The position numbers and the translations under genes were made by a program. Below, piece by piece: positions 10,736-22,253 of a DNA stretch of 64,000 nt (its first letter is position 1; each line of letters opens with the position of its first letter). The notes under the pieces are model-generated. The model saw only the letters and a program-made list of their open reading frames with translations, was not told where the DNA came from and ran no database searches. The stretch spans positions 43,798-107,797 of the forward strand of contig AJFK01000864.1 of the NCBI GenBank assembly GCA_000467715.1, given 5' to 3'. The DNA is from Hysterium pulicare CBS 123377 (lineage: Eukaryota > Ascomycota > Dothideomycetes > Hysteriales > Hysteriaceae).

Positions 10736-12494
10736 ACGCCTGATACCGGAGGTTGCTGTCCATTCGCACAAACGTCACTCGCCGCAACATATGTCTGCGC
10801 GCGAAATGTCTCACAAGGCAGACTACTCTGCAAGTTGCAAACTCATCAAATTGGTGTCCCTGGCGTCCTAGGTTTATGTATATTCTCCTCATCTTTGGCT
10901 TCAGGAAAACGGATCGAGGGCGTTGAAGGCGCATTGGGTTTGGGAAGGTTGTCTCCATTTCAGAACGCTCGACGGATTATTTTTCCATATCCAGCATTCT
11001 TCATGTATTAGTCCGAGCTCGAGCCATGACATTTTCATCTGATTGAGACGTCGCTTGTGGTCAATAAAGCGTTATCGTCGTTCATGAACATTCGAGTCAA
11101 TTGCCCTTGCGTTACGCCACACTGTCGATGGTTGGCTGGCACAGTCGCCGGCCTGCACGACATGGTTCATAGGGATACTTTCTTGTCGGTCTTGTGAGGC
11201 GGTGTGATTACCTATAATGGCCACTTGTGTCATGACTATCAGCCAGATCAGCCTTGGTAGAATGTTGCGCTTGTTTGGATGTGTAAAATTAAACCTCGTA
11301 TTCAGTCAAGTGATACATGCATATCGGAGTGCGCAACAACTCTTCGTATCTACTAATCTGCCCCCGGAACTCAGTGCGATGAACAGTTGGTAGATCGACG
11401 GGCGAAGACGAAGACCAAATCGTGCAGGGTTACATTCCCTTAACTCTGGACCACTGGACTATTGGGTCACGACGTCCTGTAACCTTCACGCATGGCTTGC
11501 AGTTCCCGAAGGCAGAAGAAGCAAGTTGATGTGGAGAACGCTGTGCGACGGCTTGTCGAATTCAGTTTCGAGTACAGCAGCGTAACGAAGAAGTCATGGG
11601 TGCTAGTCGGCAACGGAAACACCATCAACTCTTGACTTTGCAGTAAGAGAGCGGAGATGTGGATTTGAGGGGTGTTATCAAGATCGATTTGGCCCCTGGG
11701 TACGAGCATCGCTCTCCATGAACAGATGCTACTGATTAGATAAGCGTATTGCATGCCTTCCTGATCTTGATGGTGCACGTCCGTGCGCACTCTCAACGTC
11801 GTTGCTGGTCCCACAGCCTTTCGACCTTTCACCACTGCACCTTTCGCCCAGCATCAGGGTTCAGCCACCTGTTTTGGGCGCAACATAGGAATGCCTTCAC
11901 ATAATGCATTCAGCGGGCCCGGAACCGACGGACGAAAAGGCGTCCAGCCCGGCAAGCCATGATGCTGCGGCGTCTCAAGATCGGTGGTGACAGGGCCCGA
12001 CGAGAATGATATAGCTAAAGATAGGAGCCATGCAAGTGGTGTCCGCAGGTGAAGCCGCAGTGAATATGTCATGTCAGCAGCATCGCAGCGATGATATCTA
12101 GGTGAAGGCCGCCATCGGTTACTTACATCTGTTCTTGACCAGGTAGGCAACTTCCCCTCAGTCTGCCCACTCTTCACGCCGTCTGTTCCCGACTGTGCCA
12201 GTCCGAACTGCGCTCCGTTTGCTTTCGTCTATAATCCCCCAACCTCTGCCTTTGGCTGTCTTTCCTCCGTCCACCCGCTTTTCGTATTTCCCCGGACGTT
12301 GACCTGACCCAGCTCCGTGGCTATACACATTCGTTTGCTCGTACAGTCCCCAACTCAGTAGTCACTCTTTGGTTTTGCCCAATTACTTCGGACCTGCTTC
12401 TAAGAGCGTCCGCTTTCCTGGAACCCTACACCCCCATTAGCTGAGACACCAGCCCATTGGAGTTACACGGCTTTCTGGCCAGCCGACCACAAAC
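10736..12494. other. Long intergenic region upstream of the tyrosinase gene
   Basis: About 1.75 kb with no supported gene, the longest gap in the window. It should hold the SSR4 3' UTR and the tyrosinase promoter. The last 300 bp before the tyrosinase ATG is C/T-rich on the plus strand, as in many fungal leaders. A weak minus-strand frame at 11854-12072 starts with a signal-peptide-like segment but has no recognised family. Confidence 0.5.
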
Positions 12495-14908
12495 ATGGCT
12501 TCTGCGCACTTTACACGTCTATCATTCGTTCAATTTATCACGCTCCTGTTTATCGCACTTGTCCAGGGTGGTCCAGTTGGCTCTCGCCAGCAGAACCGTC
12601 ATGTGGTTGACGACATCGCCATTAGGCGAGCTCCCCAGGCAGCGAACGGTGGAGGAGCATTCTTTTCAATACTTGGTGTTAGCGGCCTCGGTGATGACTC
12701 TGTTCATCCACGCCTCGAAATCCGCCAACTGGAAAAGAATGCAGATCAATGGAATGTCTACCTGCTTGGATTGAGCCGATTCCAGCAGATGAATGAAACC
12801 GACAAGCTCTCATACTACCAGATAGCAGGTAAGTCATATACTCAAATTGCGTCTCCCACTATCGGCCCTTTTCCACGTCTCTCAAAATCTCAACGCGACT
12901 ACTCGAAGATTTCCCAAGGAAACCACCCAGAGTTTCCCTATGATCTAATCAAGTCCAACCCAACCATGTCAACTCGTGCAATGAACTCCTATGGCAGCAA
13001 TCATGTGTATGTCTTTGCTAATATTCTTACCGTAGGTATCCATGGTAGACCCTTTATAGCATGGGATCGCGCTGCTCAAGCAGACGGCGGCGGTGGTGGC
13101 TATTGCACACATAGCTCGAATCTCTTTCCTACATGGCACCGCCCTTTTCTTGCCCTGTTTGAGGTTCGTCCCTCTAATCTAAACGTAGCACCACAAACTA
13201 AGACGCGACAGGAAATCCTATACTTGAATGCTCGAGCAGCTGTTGCAGATTTTCCGCCTGGCGACATCAAAAACCGGTACACCGCTGCAGTATCAACTTT
13301 GCGAATGCCGTATTGGGATTGGGCCATGGTCCCGCCTGACGGAGATGATTCGCTGCCGAGCAGTCTGCGACAGCCGTTCGTCGATGTCATCATGCCTCAT
13401 GGGAGCGTTACAATCAACAATCCTCTTTACTCCTATACCTTTCATCCGCTTATTCACGATGACCTGTATGATTCTGTATGTAATATCACGTCTTGGGTAC
13501 AAGCTTTGAAGCTAAATTTACTCAGAACTCACCTCAATATTCTGTCTGGCCGTCTACAATGCGCGACCCAAGTTCCTACGATGCGAACGGAGTGAGTCGA
13601 AATGACTTCATAGCTAATGAGTTGAACGGCCTTCGGGTGAACTTACAGTCTAGGCTTTATACAGTCTTCACAATGACAACTGGTTATCTCAATATGAGCA
13701 ACGATTGGACTTCTGGTGATAGCCTGGAAGCTGTGCATGACACTGTACATAACACCGTGGGTAGTGGTGGCCATATGACAGATGTGCCTTTCTCAGCCTT
13801 TGATCCAATCTTCTGGTTGCATCATGCGTAAGTAAGTAACTATTCTAATTAGAGTTTCTACTAATAGTTCTCAAGTATGATAGATCGCTGTTTTGCTATT
13901 TGGCAAGCCATCTACCCGGATGAATATGTCGTGCCCATGGCCCAGTACTACACTACCTTCGCAATTGAATCAGGGACTGTCGAGGATGCTAATTCTCGTA
14001 AGTAAAATCTGCCCTGGCTATCTGCCCTTTACACGCTTCTCAAATCACTCTCACTACTTTGAAAATTGTTCAGGGGCATTTAGTGCACGTTTCTGTCTTA
14101 GCGTCCGATAATATTTTGTGCTAACTACTTTCAGCCTTGAGCCCTTTTCACAAAGATGATAGTGGAAATTTCTGGACGTCAAACGATGTACGATCAACAA
14201 ATAGATTTGGCTATACATACTCCGAGTTGATTGGTCTCAATGGCAATGATACTTCCGCTTTAAAGGCTACGATCAACAACCTTTACGGGTCCAACGCGTT
14301 GTCGGGAGGCTTGGGCAAGCGAGCAGCGGGAGCTCGAATCATTGCTGGAGCTCCATCCTTCTCATCCAGAAGGCAATATACCACGAACATCAAAGTAGAA
14401 AAATTTGGTCTTAATGGTTCATTCTCAGTATACGTCTTCCTCGGTAATGGATCGAGCTCTGATCCTTCCTGCTGGACGACGGATCCGTCTTTTATCGGAG
14501 TTAGCGGCGCCTTTGCTTCGGCGTCGCCACCTTCCAAGACTAATGGTGTGTCGAACGGAGCCGTTCCCCTGACTGCTGCTCTGGAGGCACACCATGCAAG
14601 TGGCGAGCTTCAGGATCTCAACGAAGGCACTGTTGGTTTGTATCTCAAGGGCAATCTCCAGTGGCGGGTCAAAAGCGTAGGTGGAGCTATCTATTCTTCA
14701 AAATACCAAGACTAAATATTCTCAGGCAATCAACAATACCGAGATCCCAATAGACTCAGTCCCTGGGCTTCAGGTTGCGGTGCTGTGGTCTGAGGTTCAG
14801 CCAGCAGCCTCCAAATCCGACTTTCCAAAGATGATCGGTGAATATCATGTTCTTACAGAAGCTACTGAAGGCCGTTGCGGCGGATTCCAGCAGGGTGACC
14901 AACTCTGA
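12495..14908 (+). CDS. Secreted tyrosinase (type-3 copper polyphenol oxidase)
   Basis: Seven exons (12495-12828, 13036-13163, 13212-13475, 13526-13827, 13876-13997, 14135-14676, 14726-14908) give 624 aa. Residues 1-26 form a signal peptide (FITLLFIALVQGG). The CuA site has histidines in IHGRPF, CTHSSNLFPTWHRP; the Cys two residues before the second His is the position of the Cys-His thioether in fungal tyrosinases. LRMPYWDWAM follows. CuB has HDTVHNTVG and FDPIFWLHHA, then IDRCFAIWQ. The C-terminal third (VEKFGLNGSFSVYVFLG... GEYHVLTEATEGRCGGF) matches the domain that covers the active site in fungal proenzymes. It oxidises monophenols and diphenols to quinones, as in melanin formation. No PKS, laccase or scytalone genes are adjacent. 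Introns 1 (207 nt) and 2 (48 nt) are multiples of three without stops. Intron 4 uses an AAG acceptor. Confidence 0.92.
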
Positions 14909-15526
14909 TCTACCGGTCTTGTCGATTCTCACATTTTCTTCTAAGCTTCGCGCTGCGGCTGTCTTCTGATGCGGGTGTAAGGCGGGAATAGTCCTATCTG
15001 GTGCGGAATTCTTCGTATTTCACGGTATTCATGAGTCGGCGTATTGGAGGTCCGAAGTATATGTATAAATGAGTGTACTTTGGCGCTAGCAATCTCCAGG
15101 GAGATAGCTTCTTTTACTAGATAGAAAGTCTGTAGTCTATAGAAGATCAAAAGTCAACTAATGTAATGATGTCAGTCTCTCTATGAGGCCCATTGTGATA
15201 CACTCTAGATAATGATATAACTGGGCAGGTAGAGGTTCAATACCAGTGTCACGGATCCTTTAAAGGACGAGAACGGTATCTGCAGCCCTTTACCGATCTC
15301 AAACCTGGTCCGGGAACAAAATCAGCGGTTTTGTAAGAACTGAGACATATATGGAGAGTACCACGAGTTGCAGCCGCATTTTGGAGGTCGTTCCATTCAC
15401 CATCTCGATACCCCACCATCGGCGCCTGAATGCGCCGATCGGAAAGCTTATTTCGCACCCTGCAACTATTTTTCGTCGCCGAAATTCACAACCTCGAATG
15501 ACTCCAAGAACATACATTACAACAAT
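14909..15526. other. Intergenic: tyrosinase 3' region and UTP18 promoter
   Basis: No gene or RNA is apparent. The open frame of UTP18 extends upstream of its ATG to about 15368 but without another ATG. Confidence 0.5.
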
Positions 15527-17519
15527 ATGGCGCCACAAAATCGCACGAAGAGTCCCCGAAGTAAACCTCAAAAGCCATTTCAACCTCTCAGCAATCATGA
15601 TCTGCCTGAAGAGGAAAAGCAAATTGCTAGAACGGAAGCTGAAGACGAGAAGGAAGAGGATGGATTTGGAGGATTTGACGACAACGACGAAGATGAGCAT
15701 ATAGACATGGGTATAGAGAAAGATGAGTCCGAGGAAGAGCTAGAGAAACTGGTGTTCGGCGACAGCGCAGGCTTCAAAGAAAGCATTCGGTCGTTTTCGC
15801 TCGGCGGCGCGAAAGTCGGGCAGGAGGAAGAAGAGGCAGAAGATGAGGAGGCCGGACTAGAGAATCTCGCCGACGCAGACCTTTTCTTCTTTGATTCGGG
15901 GCCGAGTGCCGGAGCTGTTGTGCCAAAACCGACCATACATGCGGGGATGGAGGACGAAGAGGATAAACCTGCTTGGGAGGATAGCGATGACGAGAGAATC
16001 TTCGTGAGTCTGGCTTCTGTGCCCAGGCTGAGGAAACTGAGGACGACCGAAGATGAGGATGTGGTTAACGGGAGGGAGTATGTGAGGAGGCTGAGGAAAC
16101 AGTATCAGCGACTCTACCCGACACCGGAATGGGCACAGCACACAGGTGGAAAACCTAAGAAGAGACGACCGACAGATGTGCAATTGGGTTCTGATGAGGA
16201 GGGTATATCTACATCTGCGGATGACATGGAAATTGATGAAGATGGCGATCTCTCTGCACAGCCTCTGGCCAAATTATTACAGGATGCAGATCTGCTGTCT
16301 CGAACTGGTGGTGGGCCAAGAAAGAGGAGGAAGTTACAATCTGGGACGATAGATATTCAGCGTCTAAAAGATGTGACGGGAACGTTACCGGTATGCCCCA
16401 TCCATGCATTTCAGAACATACATTTGCTAACCTTCACCTCAGTCTGCAATTACCTCCCTCTCCTTCCACCCAACTCTCCCCCTCCTCCTCTCTTCCGGTC
16501 CTAGCTCAACCCTCTACCTCCATCACATAACTCCGAATCCCCCAAATCCAAATCCCCTCCTCACCTCCCTCCACATCAAACACACGCCTCTCACGACAAC
16601 AGCATTCCAAGATGGTCCCAATTCCTCCCGCATCTTCCTCAGCGCCCGTCGCCGCTTCTTTCACGTCTGGGACCTAAATACTGGATCCATAGAGAAAGTG
16701 ACACGAATTTACGGACACCAGCATGAACAAAGAACTATGGAGGATTTCTCACTTTCCCCTGATGGAAAGTACATGGCGTTGAAAGGCGCTTCGAAAAAGG
16801 GCGGTGGGGTTCTGAATATACTAGACGGTTATACCCTGCAATGGATAGCTCAAGTGAGAATTGAGTCTCATAATGGAATCGCGGATTTTGCCTGGTGGGG
16901 TGATGGCAGAGGTGTAACGATTGCGGGTAAGAACGGAGAGGTAACAGAATGGAGTTTAGTAGAGCAGAGAGTATTAGCTAGGTGGAACGACGAAGGAGCC
17001 GTAGGCACAACTACGATAGCCCTCGGCGGACGCAGTGGAAGGGACGGATGGATAGGCGGAGATAGATGGGTAGCAGTGGGCAGCTCCGCCGGCATTGTCA
17101 ACATCTACGACCGAAGAGAATGGAGCGGGTATAATGCCCCTGGAAACACAAATACAGCAGGAAAGGCCGCCGACGATGACGAAGAAGAAGAAGAACCCCC
17201 TAACTTAGGTATCCCACCAAATCCCAAACCTACACGCGCCCTGGACCACCTCACAACTCCCGTCTCGCACCTCACTTTCTCCACCGATAGCCAGATTCTG
17301 GCCATGGCGAGCCGCTGGAAGAAAAGTGCGCTGAGGCTTGTTCATTTGCCGTCTTGTACTGTGTATCGCAATTGGCCGACTGATAAGACGCCCTTGGGAC
17401 GCATCACGGCCGTGGCTTGGGGGAGGCCGCTGGAAGGGGAAGGGAGAGAGGGGTGTGAGGCACTTTTGAGTTGTGCAAATGAACAGGGGAAGATTAGACT
17501 GTGGGAGATTAGAGCTTGA
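15527..17519 (+). CDS. UTP18: WD40 protein Utp18 (U3 snoRNP / small-subunit processome)
   Basis: Two exons (15527-16390, 16443-17519; 52-nt intron) give 646 aa. The N-terminal 270 residues are strongly acidic, with Glu/Asp runs, the LEKLVFGD motif and the DRIFVSLASVPRLRKLR-like segment (here DERIFVSL...), a typical Utp18 start. The rest is WD repeats with divergent blades such as SARRRFFHVWDLNTGSIEKV, FSLSPDGKYMAL, GIVNIYDRREW and VSHLTFSTDSQILAM. Utp18 belongs to the UtpB complex of the nucleolar small-subunit processome and is needed for early 18S pre-rRNA cleavages. The stretch EEEEEPP near residue 505 looks like an insertion in a loop. Start at 15527 is the first ATG in a good context. 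Confidence 0.88.
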
Positions 17520-18191
17520 GTTACGGGATCAAGCATTTGTTGTATCTTTTCTAACCGTAAGTTAGAGTGGTCTAGTTATTGAAAGAGAATTAGGTAGAAG
17601 GAAAGTAGTTTCGCCTCCATGATCTCTAAGTAGAGAAGTTATCTGTAGGCTTTTTATAGAGTCTGAATCATCTCCTGATTACAAGTATAAAATAATTAGT
17701 GAGGATTGGATGTCTAATAAAATTGAGTAAACGGTTTGGATGAGGCAGGGGTCAGTTACTGAAGTGGCTTCGGTTGGTTGGACGAAGGTCAAACCGTGTA
17801 TGCTAACCAACTTAAAAGTGATCTCACCAGTTGATACTTATCTTTTCATTTTTTTTATCCATATACTTTATACCAGCTTATAGACACTATTAGTAGATAA
17901 GATAAGTGCAGTTCATGCAAGTTATTTCCCAAAGTCCAGTCTACGCACGTAGAGAGAGATATCAGAAATACAAATGTGTATAGCATAAACCAAGATCAAC
18001 ATAATTTTGTCTCCCCTAATAAGACACACAGAGGATCTGAATTACTGATGATAATTACTACAAAACTAATACAGTCTTTCGAAGTTCAGAAAACGCCATA
18101 CAACATGCTTTCAACCTCAAACAACGCCATCGAATACAAGGAAGCCATATGCAAGTAGAATAAAAGTGAAGCGAGGGAATGAATGAAACTA
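17520..18191. other. AT-rich convergent intergenic region
   Basis: Separates the 3' ends of UTP18 and the flotillin gene. It is clearly richer in A/T than its surroundings, especially 17560-18170, with no frame of interest. Shared 3' UTRs and polyadenylation signals are the simplest explanation. Confidence 0.5.
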
Positions 18192-19966
18192 CTAAACCGA
18201 CTCAACGTCAAAGTCAGATGCCCCATTAGCATGCCCCTTAACCATCCTATGCCCATTCATCTGCTGCTCCCGTGCCTCTTGCGGCATCTGCGCCAACCAG
18301 CTCGGCGGCTGCATGCCCGTCTGATCGTGAATCGTGCTCAACAAAGGCGGCAAACACTGGAACAAATTCCTGATTGGGCCCACCGGATCCGCCATCTCAC
18401 CGCTACCTTGGCCAGTCGAGCCCGTATTCCAGACATTGATCTTAGGCTGGAGTCCCTTGACGGCGTTTGCATTCGCATTCGCCAGCGTCTCGTAGGTGTT
18501 GTTCTGCAACATCAAGTACTGCATCAGACCCTGTGGTCCACCAAGAACAGACGCCATGTCGCCGTACGCCTTCGCCATAGCCGACAAGCCCTCTGCTTCG
18601 CGCTGCCGTGTGATAAGTTGAGCCTCTGCCTCTCGTTCCGCGCGGAAATACTCTGCCTCCGCTGCACGCTTTGAAACGACGTAGGAAGCCCCGGCCTCCC
18701 GCTCCCTAGCCTTGAAATTTGCTTCTGCGTCTCTGAGTCTACGAAACGCGGCGGCCTCGGCATCAGCTTGTTCGGAGAACTTCTTGCCCTCTGCAGCCTT
18801 CTCCTGAGCATAGAGTTTGGCGTCAGCCGATTGTTGTGCAGACTCCCTCTCGATCTTCGCCTTGGTAACTTGCGTAGCGCGGAGACGCTCCAGTTCCATA
18901 GCCGCCTTCTTTTTCTCGACTTCGGTGTTCAATTCCGCGTCGCGCTGTTCGGCTTGTCGTTTGGCGTTGATGCGTGCGAGATTTAATTCATTCTCGATCT
19001 GAATTTCCTTGGTGGTGAGTTTGGCGTCTGCAGTCGCTTTCTCCGCTTTGCGTTCCGTTTCCAGGACCGCGGTCGCGGCGTTGATCTTTGCGACTTCTTG
19101 CTTCGTTTTCCCTTGCTCTTCTGCTTCTCCAACTTCGCCTCTCATACGTGCATCTGCGACATCGACTTTTGCTTGGTTGAGAGCACCCTCGTGTGCCTTT
19201 CGCGATAGGAAGGCGAAGTATTCGCTTCCGGGCGTATCTTGAAGTTCCTTTACGTTTGCGTTATAAATCTGTTAGTTGGAAGCCGTGATTCCTTGATGAA
19301 GGATATTGGTGAGTTGATATAGCCCATCATCACTGTTTGCTGCTGATGTTTGCTTATAGGACTAGAATATTCCAACAAAATCCGGAGACCAAATTGATCT
19401 AGCTCGGATTGGACTTGAGCGATGACTTTCCCCTTGAAGACTTGGCGTTCGCGGAAGATTTCTTCCATTGTCATGGTTGAAACGATGGAGCGGGCCTCGC
19501 CTTCAATAATTCCCTTGACGATCTCCTGGACATGATTACCAGCTCCAACGGCGACGGCGCCCTTGGAGGTGGGCGCGATGGGACGGCCATCGCTTTCGCC
19601 GGTTAGAAGGACAGCGTATTTTTCTAAGGACTCGACTTTGTCGCCTGGGCCGATTGTGAAGACGGCGGGGAGGCTGAATTTCAGCTTTTCGACTGTCATG
19701 GCTTGGAGTTGCATGCTGAGATCGAAGGGCGTGATTGATACTGTTCGGTTTCTTTAGCAGAATGTATGTCTTTTGCTGAGGGGAATACTTTACTCTTCGA
19801 GACCTTCTGGAAGGGGTAGACGAAGGCCTTCTTGCGAATCAGAACCTTCTCGACACGGGGGCCCGTAATGACCAGGTAGGAGTTTGGCTCCGCGACCTGC
19901 TCATGAATGAGTGTGTGTTTTGAAGCATTGGATCGGGGTTGAACGCACATGATACCAGAACCCCAT
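18192..19966 (-). CDS. Flotillin-like SPFH/band-7 membrane scaffold protein
   Basis: Four exons (19949-19966, 19794-19896, 19382-19740, 18192-19268) give 518 aa. The protein starts MGFWYHVAEPNSYLVITG and has an SPFH domain to about residue 190 (ITPFDLSMQLQAMTVEKLKF, HVQEIVKGIIEGEARSIVS, FGLRIYNANVKELQDTPG). A long Ala/Glu/Lys-rich coiled coil follows (about 200-400), then the conserved GGPQGLMQYLMLQNN, LQPKINVWNTG and LLSTIHDQTGMQPPSWLAQMP. Fungal flotillins form membrane microdomains beneath the plasma membrane. Introns 1 and 2 are GT-AG. Intron 3 (19269-19381, 113 nt) keeps the reading frame only if its ends are AT and AG; no GT-AG pair does so. The exact junction is therefore uncertain although the protein on both sides is clear. 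Confidence 0.88.
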
Positions 19967-20837
19967 GTTGATGGTGTGTAGAGTTGGAGCGATTTAGATG
20001 TGGTAAGATGAAGACGTGAAGAGATGTCAAGTCGGACTAGGGATAACGAGGTAGTGGAGTTGAAGAGTAAGAGAAGAAGAATATGCACAGAATTTATAGG
20101 CCAACTGTTGCGCAACGTAACCAGAGGAAGGTAGACCTGAGCATTGGTGGCCTAAGCCTATCTCGGCTACTTAGCCGAACCTTTTGCAACGAAGGAGCAC
20201 GGGGTGGAGTCACTGTGAGCCCAGAGGTTAATTCAAGCCTTGCGCCAAGGTCCCACTTGCTCAGCCTTGCGCAGCCCCCGTACTTCTGAGCACCTGGCGA
20301 GCCCTTATTCCCTCACCGAAACCAAGGTAGAGAATGTACCTCATGTGGTGGGTTGTTCTTTGGCACGAAGACTCCGTTCAGACCGTCCCCCTGAAACAAA
20401 GCGAAGAACCGTGGATTGTGCCTCCAGGCATTCTTGTTGAATCGTACACGCCTCGATTCTGCTTCTTGGCCTCGGACTTGTTAACAGACCACCTTTTTTG
20501 CTCCCATTCTTTTTGGCGTGGGTTTGAGGTTCTAGCCCCACTGTCACGGCCGAGCGAGGCGCACATGACCCTACTCTCCTCCCCTCTTCCGTGTCATCAA
20601 TTCCCTTAGAATTGTCGTATATCTGTTACTATTTCCTCACTTCACCAGGTCGCTCCCGCCTAGGTTGTGAGGCAGAATCGTGTGCTGCCGGGCTCCGCTA
20701 AGAAGTTGGGCAAGCGACCGCAAGGTTTCACGGTCGGCCCATCGTCCAACTTTGTCGCCTCTGCTCCTACTGTGACCCTTCTATTCTTTCCTACAATCTC
20801 TTCCAAAGCTTCGTGCAGAAAGCGCGTATCTTTCGCC
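19967..20837. promoter_or_regulatory. Divergent promoter region, flotillin and PY-motif protein genes
   Basis: About 870 bp separate the two start codons. The open frame of the plus-strand gene extends back to about 20667 but without an ATG. I see no TATA box or CCAAT pair that stands out. Confidence 0.35.
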
Positions 20838-21560
20838 ATGTCTAAAGACACATCACTCCCCTCATACGAAGAAAGTATCTCCGGCAGCGTTTCGAGAGGC
20901 CCATCCGGAGGCAATCGGATTCTAGATCAGTTGACACTTGTTCGAAGTCAGCACATACGTTCAGTCATCGATGAGCATGTCTATCCTCTTATCGAGCAAC
21001 ATGCCTTGCTTGGTATAGCGAAAACGACGATCGCCTTGCTGCCCTCAGACATCGTGTTACCGCACAGCGAAACTACAAAGTCATGTAAGTCAGCAAGCGG
21101 TATCATGATGCCCTACACTAATGCTGATGTGCCCAAAGAATTCGCATTTGAAGGTGTAGGTGGACATAAGGCTGAAGTCGTCGGTTTCTCTTCAGACGAA
21201 GATTTCAAGCAAATCCAACTCGACGGGCGGCTGAATCGAACAGAGTTCTTCAAACAACCGGGTATTGTCCAGGAGCTGGAGCGTGTGTTACAAGAAAGGC
21301 TAAATGTCTCGTTACTGTTACAAGGCACCAATCCGAACCCTCAATCACAACCACAAAAATCAGTCATGAGAGGCTTGTTTGGTTGGAAAACTAACCCTGC
21401 GGGTCCCGAGTTCAGCGAACCAAATGCAAAGGAGATTGGCTGCCCTTTACAGGCTAATGCGACTTTAGAGGAAATATGTTTGCGAACTGTATCCGACTTT
21501 GGGTTGTACGAGACAATGACAAAGCAAGGCGTCGTAATCAGGATCGATGCGCATTGCTAG
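20838..21560 (+). CDS. Conserved fungal protein of unknown function with N-terminal LPSYEES motif
   Basis: I do not recognise a named function. From the ATG at 20838 the unspliced frame is 240 aa. The start MSKDTSLPSYEESISG resembles PY-type (PxY) WW-binding motifs seen at the N-terminus of a group of short fungal proteins. Later blocks are a helical segment QHIRSVIDEHVYPLIEQHA, the core AEVVGFSSDEDFKQIQLDG and EFFKQPGIVQELERVLQERLN, and a C-terminal half without clear domains. No signal peptide or membrane helix is seen. A possible 75-nt intron (21085-21159, GTAAGT...GTGTAG) is stop-free and a multiple of three; its removal gives KSCGHKAEVVGF and 215 aa, which would bring the two conserved blocks together. 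Which form is translated cannot be decided from sequence alone. Confidence 0.7.
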   Translation: MSKDTSLPSYEESISGSVSRGPSGGNRILDQLTLVRSQHIRSVIDEHVYPLIEQHALLGIAKTTIALLPSDIVLPHSETTKSCKSASGIMMPYTNADVPKEFAFEGVGGHKAEVVGFSSDEDFKQIQLDGRLNRTEFFKQPGIVQELERVLQERLNVSLLLQGTNPNPQSQPQKSVMRGLFGWKTNPAGPEFSEPNAKEIGCPLQANATLEEICLRTVSDFGLYETMTKQGVVIRIDAHC

Positions 21561-22253
21561 GACCATGAATAATGTACCAGTGATCAGGGGAACAGGATCT
21601 GCTTCCTTGAGGCGACTGGTCACAAATCCAGTATGCTAGTAGGGACGGGAAGAGAATCGACCTCCAAGTTGTATAGAAGTTCTCAAAACGTGTACAATCG
21701 AGGCCTTGGTACCTGGCACCGCCTAGTTTGTTAGATGAAATTCTCTAAAGCCGTAAAATAGTTGGCATCTTTCTTCGAAACCAATGCAAATGGGGCTTTC
21801 TGGCAGCGAAACAAGTTACTGGTTCTTTTGTAATACAATATTGAAAGAAAAGATCCGGCGGGTTGGAAAGGATTAGAAAAGGTTCTATTCGATCCGATGT
21901 AACTCCATCAGCCCATTCACACTCAGGCCCAGCTCGCAAGGAGTTGATGAAGTAAACTCCAGTACCTGAGAAAATTGAAGTTTTTCAGCCGTGAGGCAGC
22001 TCCAGTTCTTCCGTTTGCGAATTTAATGAACCTAGTATTCGATATTGCAAGAAGAGGTCAGTTGGTTCCACAACAATCTAACACCTCGGAAGTCTGTGGT
22101 CCTCGTCGATAGCCGTTTGTGAAGTTGTTCCGTCGCGTTGGACTTCAATAGAACGAAACCCGATCCGGATTGGCGCAGTGATCTATGACTAGGAAGACTC
22201 TGGTATGAGAGAAAGTAGGTGTGCTTTAGCAACAGCTTGACCTCTTTCCTACA
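21561..22253. other. Convergent intergenic region
   Basis: Lies between the 3' ends of the PY-motif gene and PYM. No frame or RNA gene is supported; presumably 3' UTRs. Confidence 0.5.

Noticed and set aside
12495-14908. Tyrosinase as part of a secondary-metabolite or melanin gene cluster
   Set aside because: Its neighbours, SSR4 and UTP18, are housekeeping genes; no synthase, transporter or pathway regulator is adjacent.
15233-15246. GGTTCAATACCAGT, also at about 61587, as a tRNA B-box or shared repeat
   Set aside because: No A-box or cloverleaf fits at either place, and a single 14-base match in 64 kb with no extension is not a repeat family.
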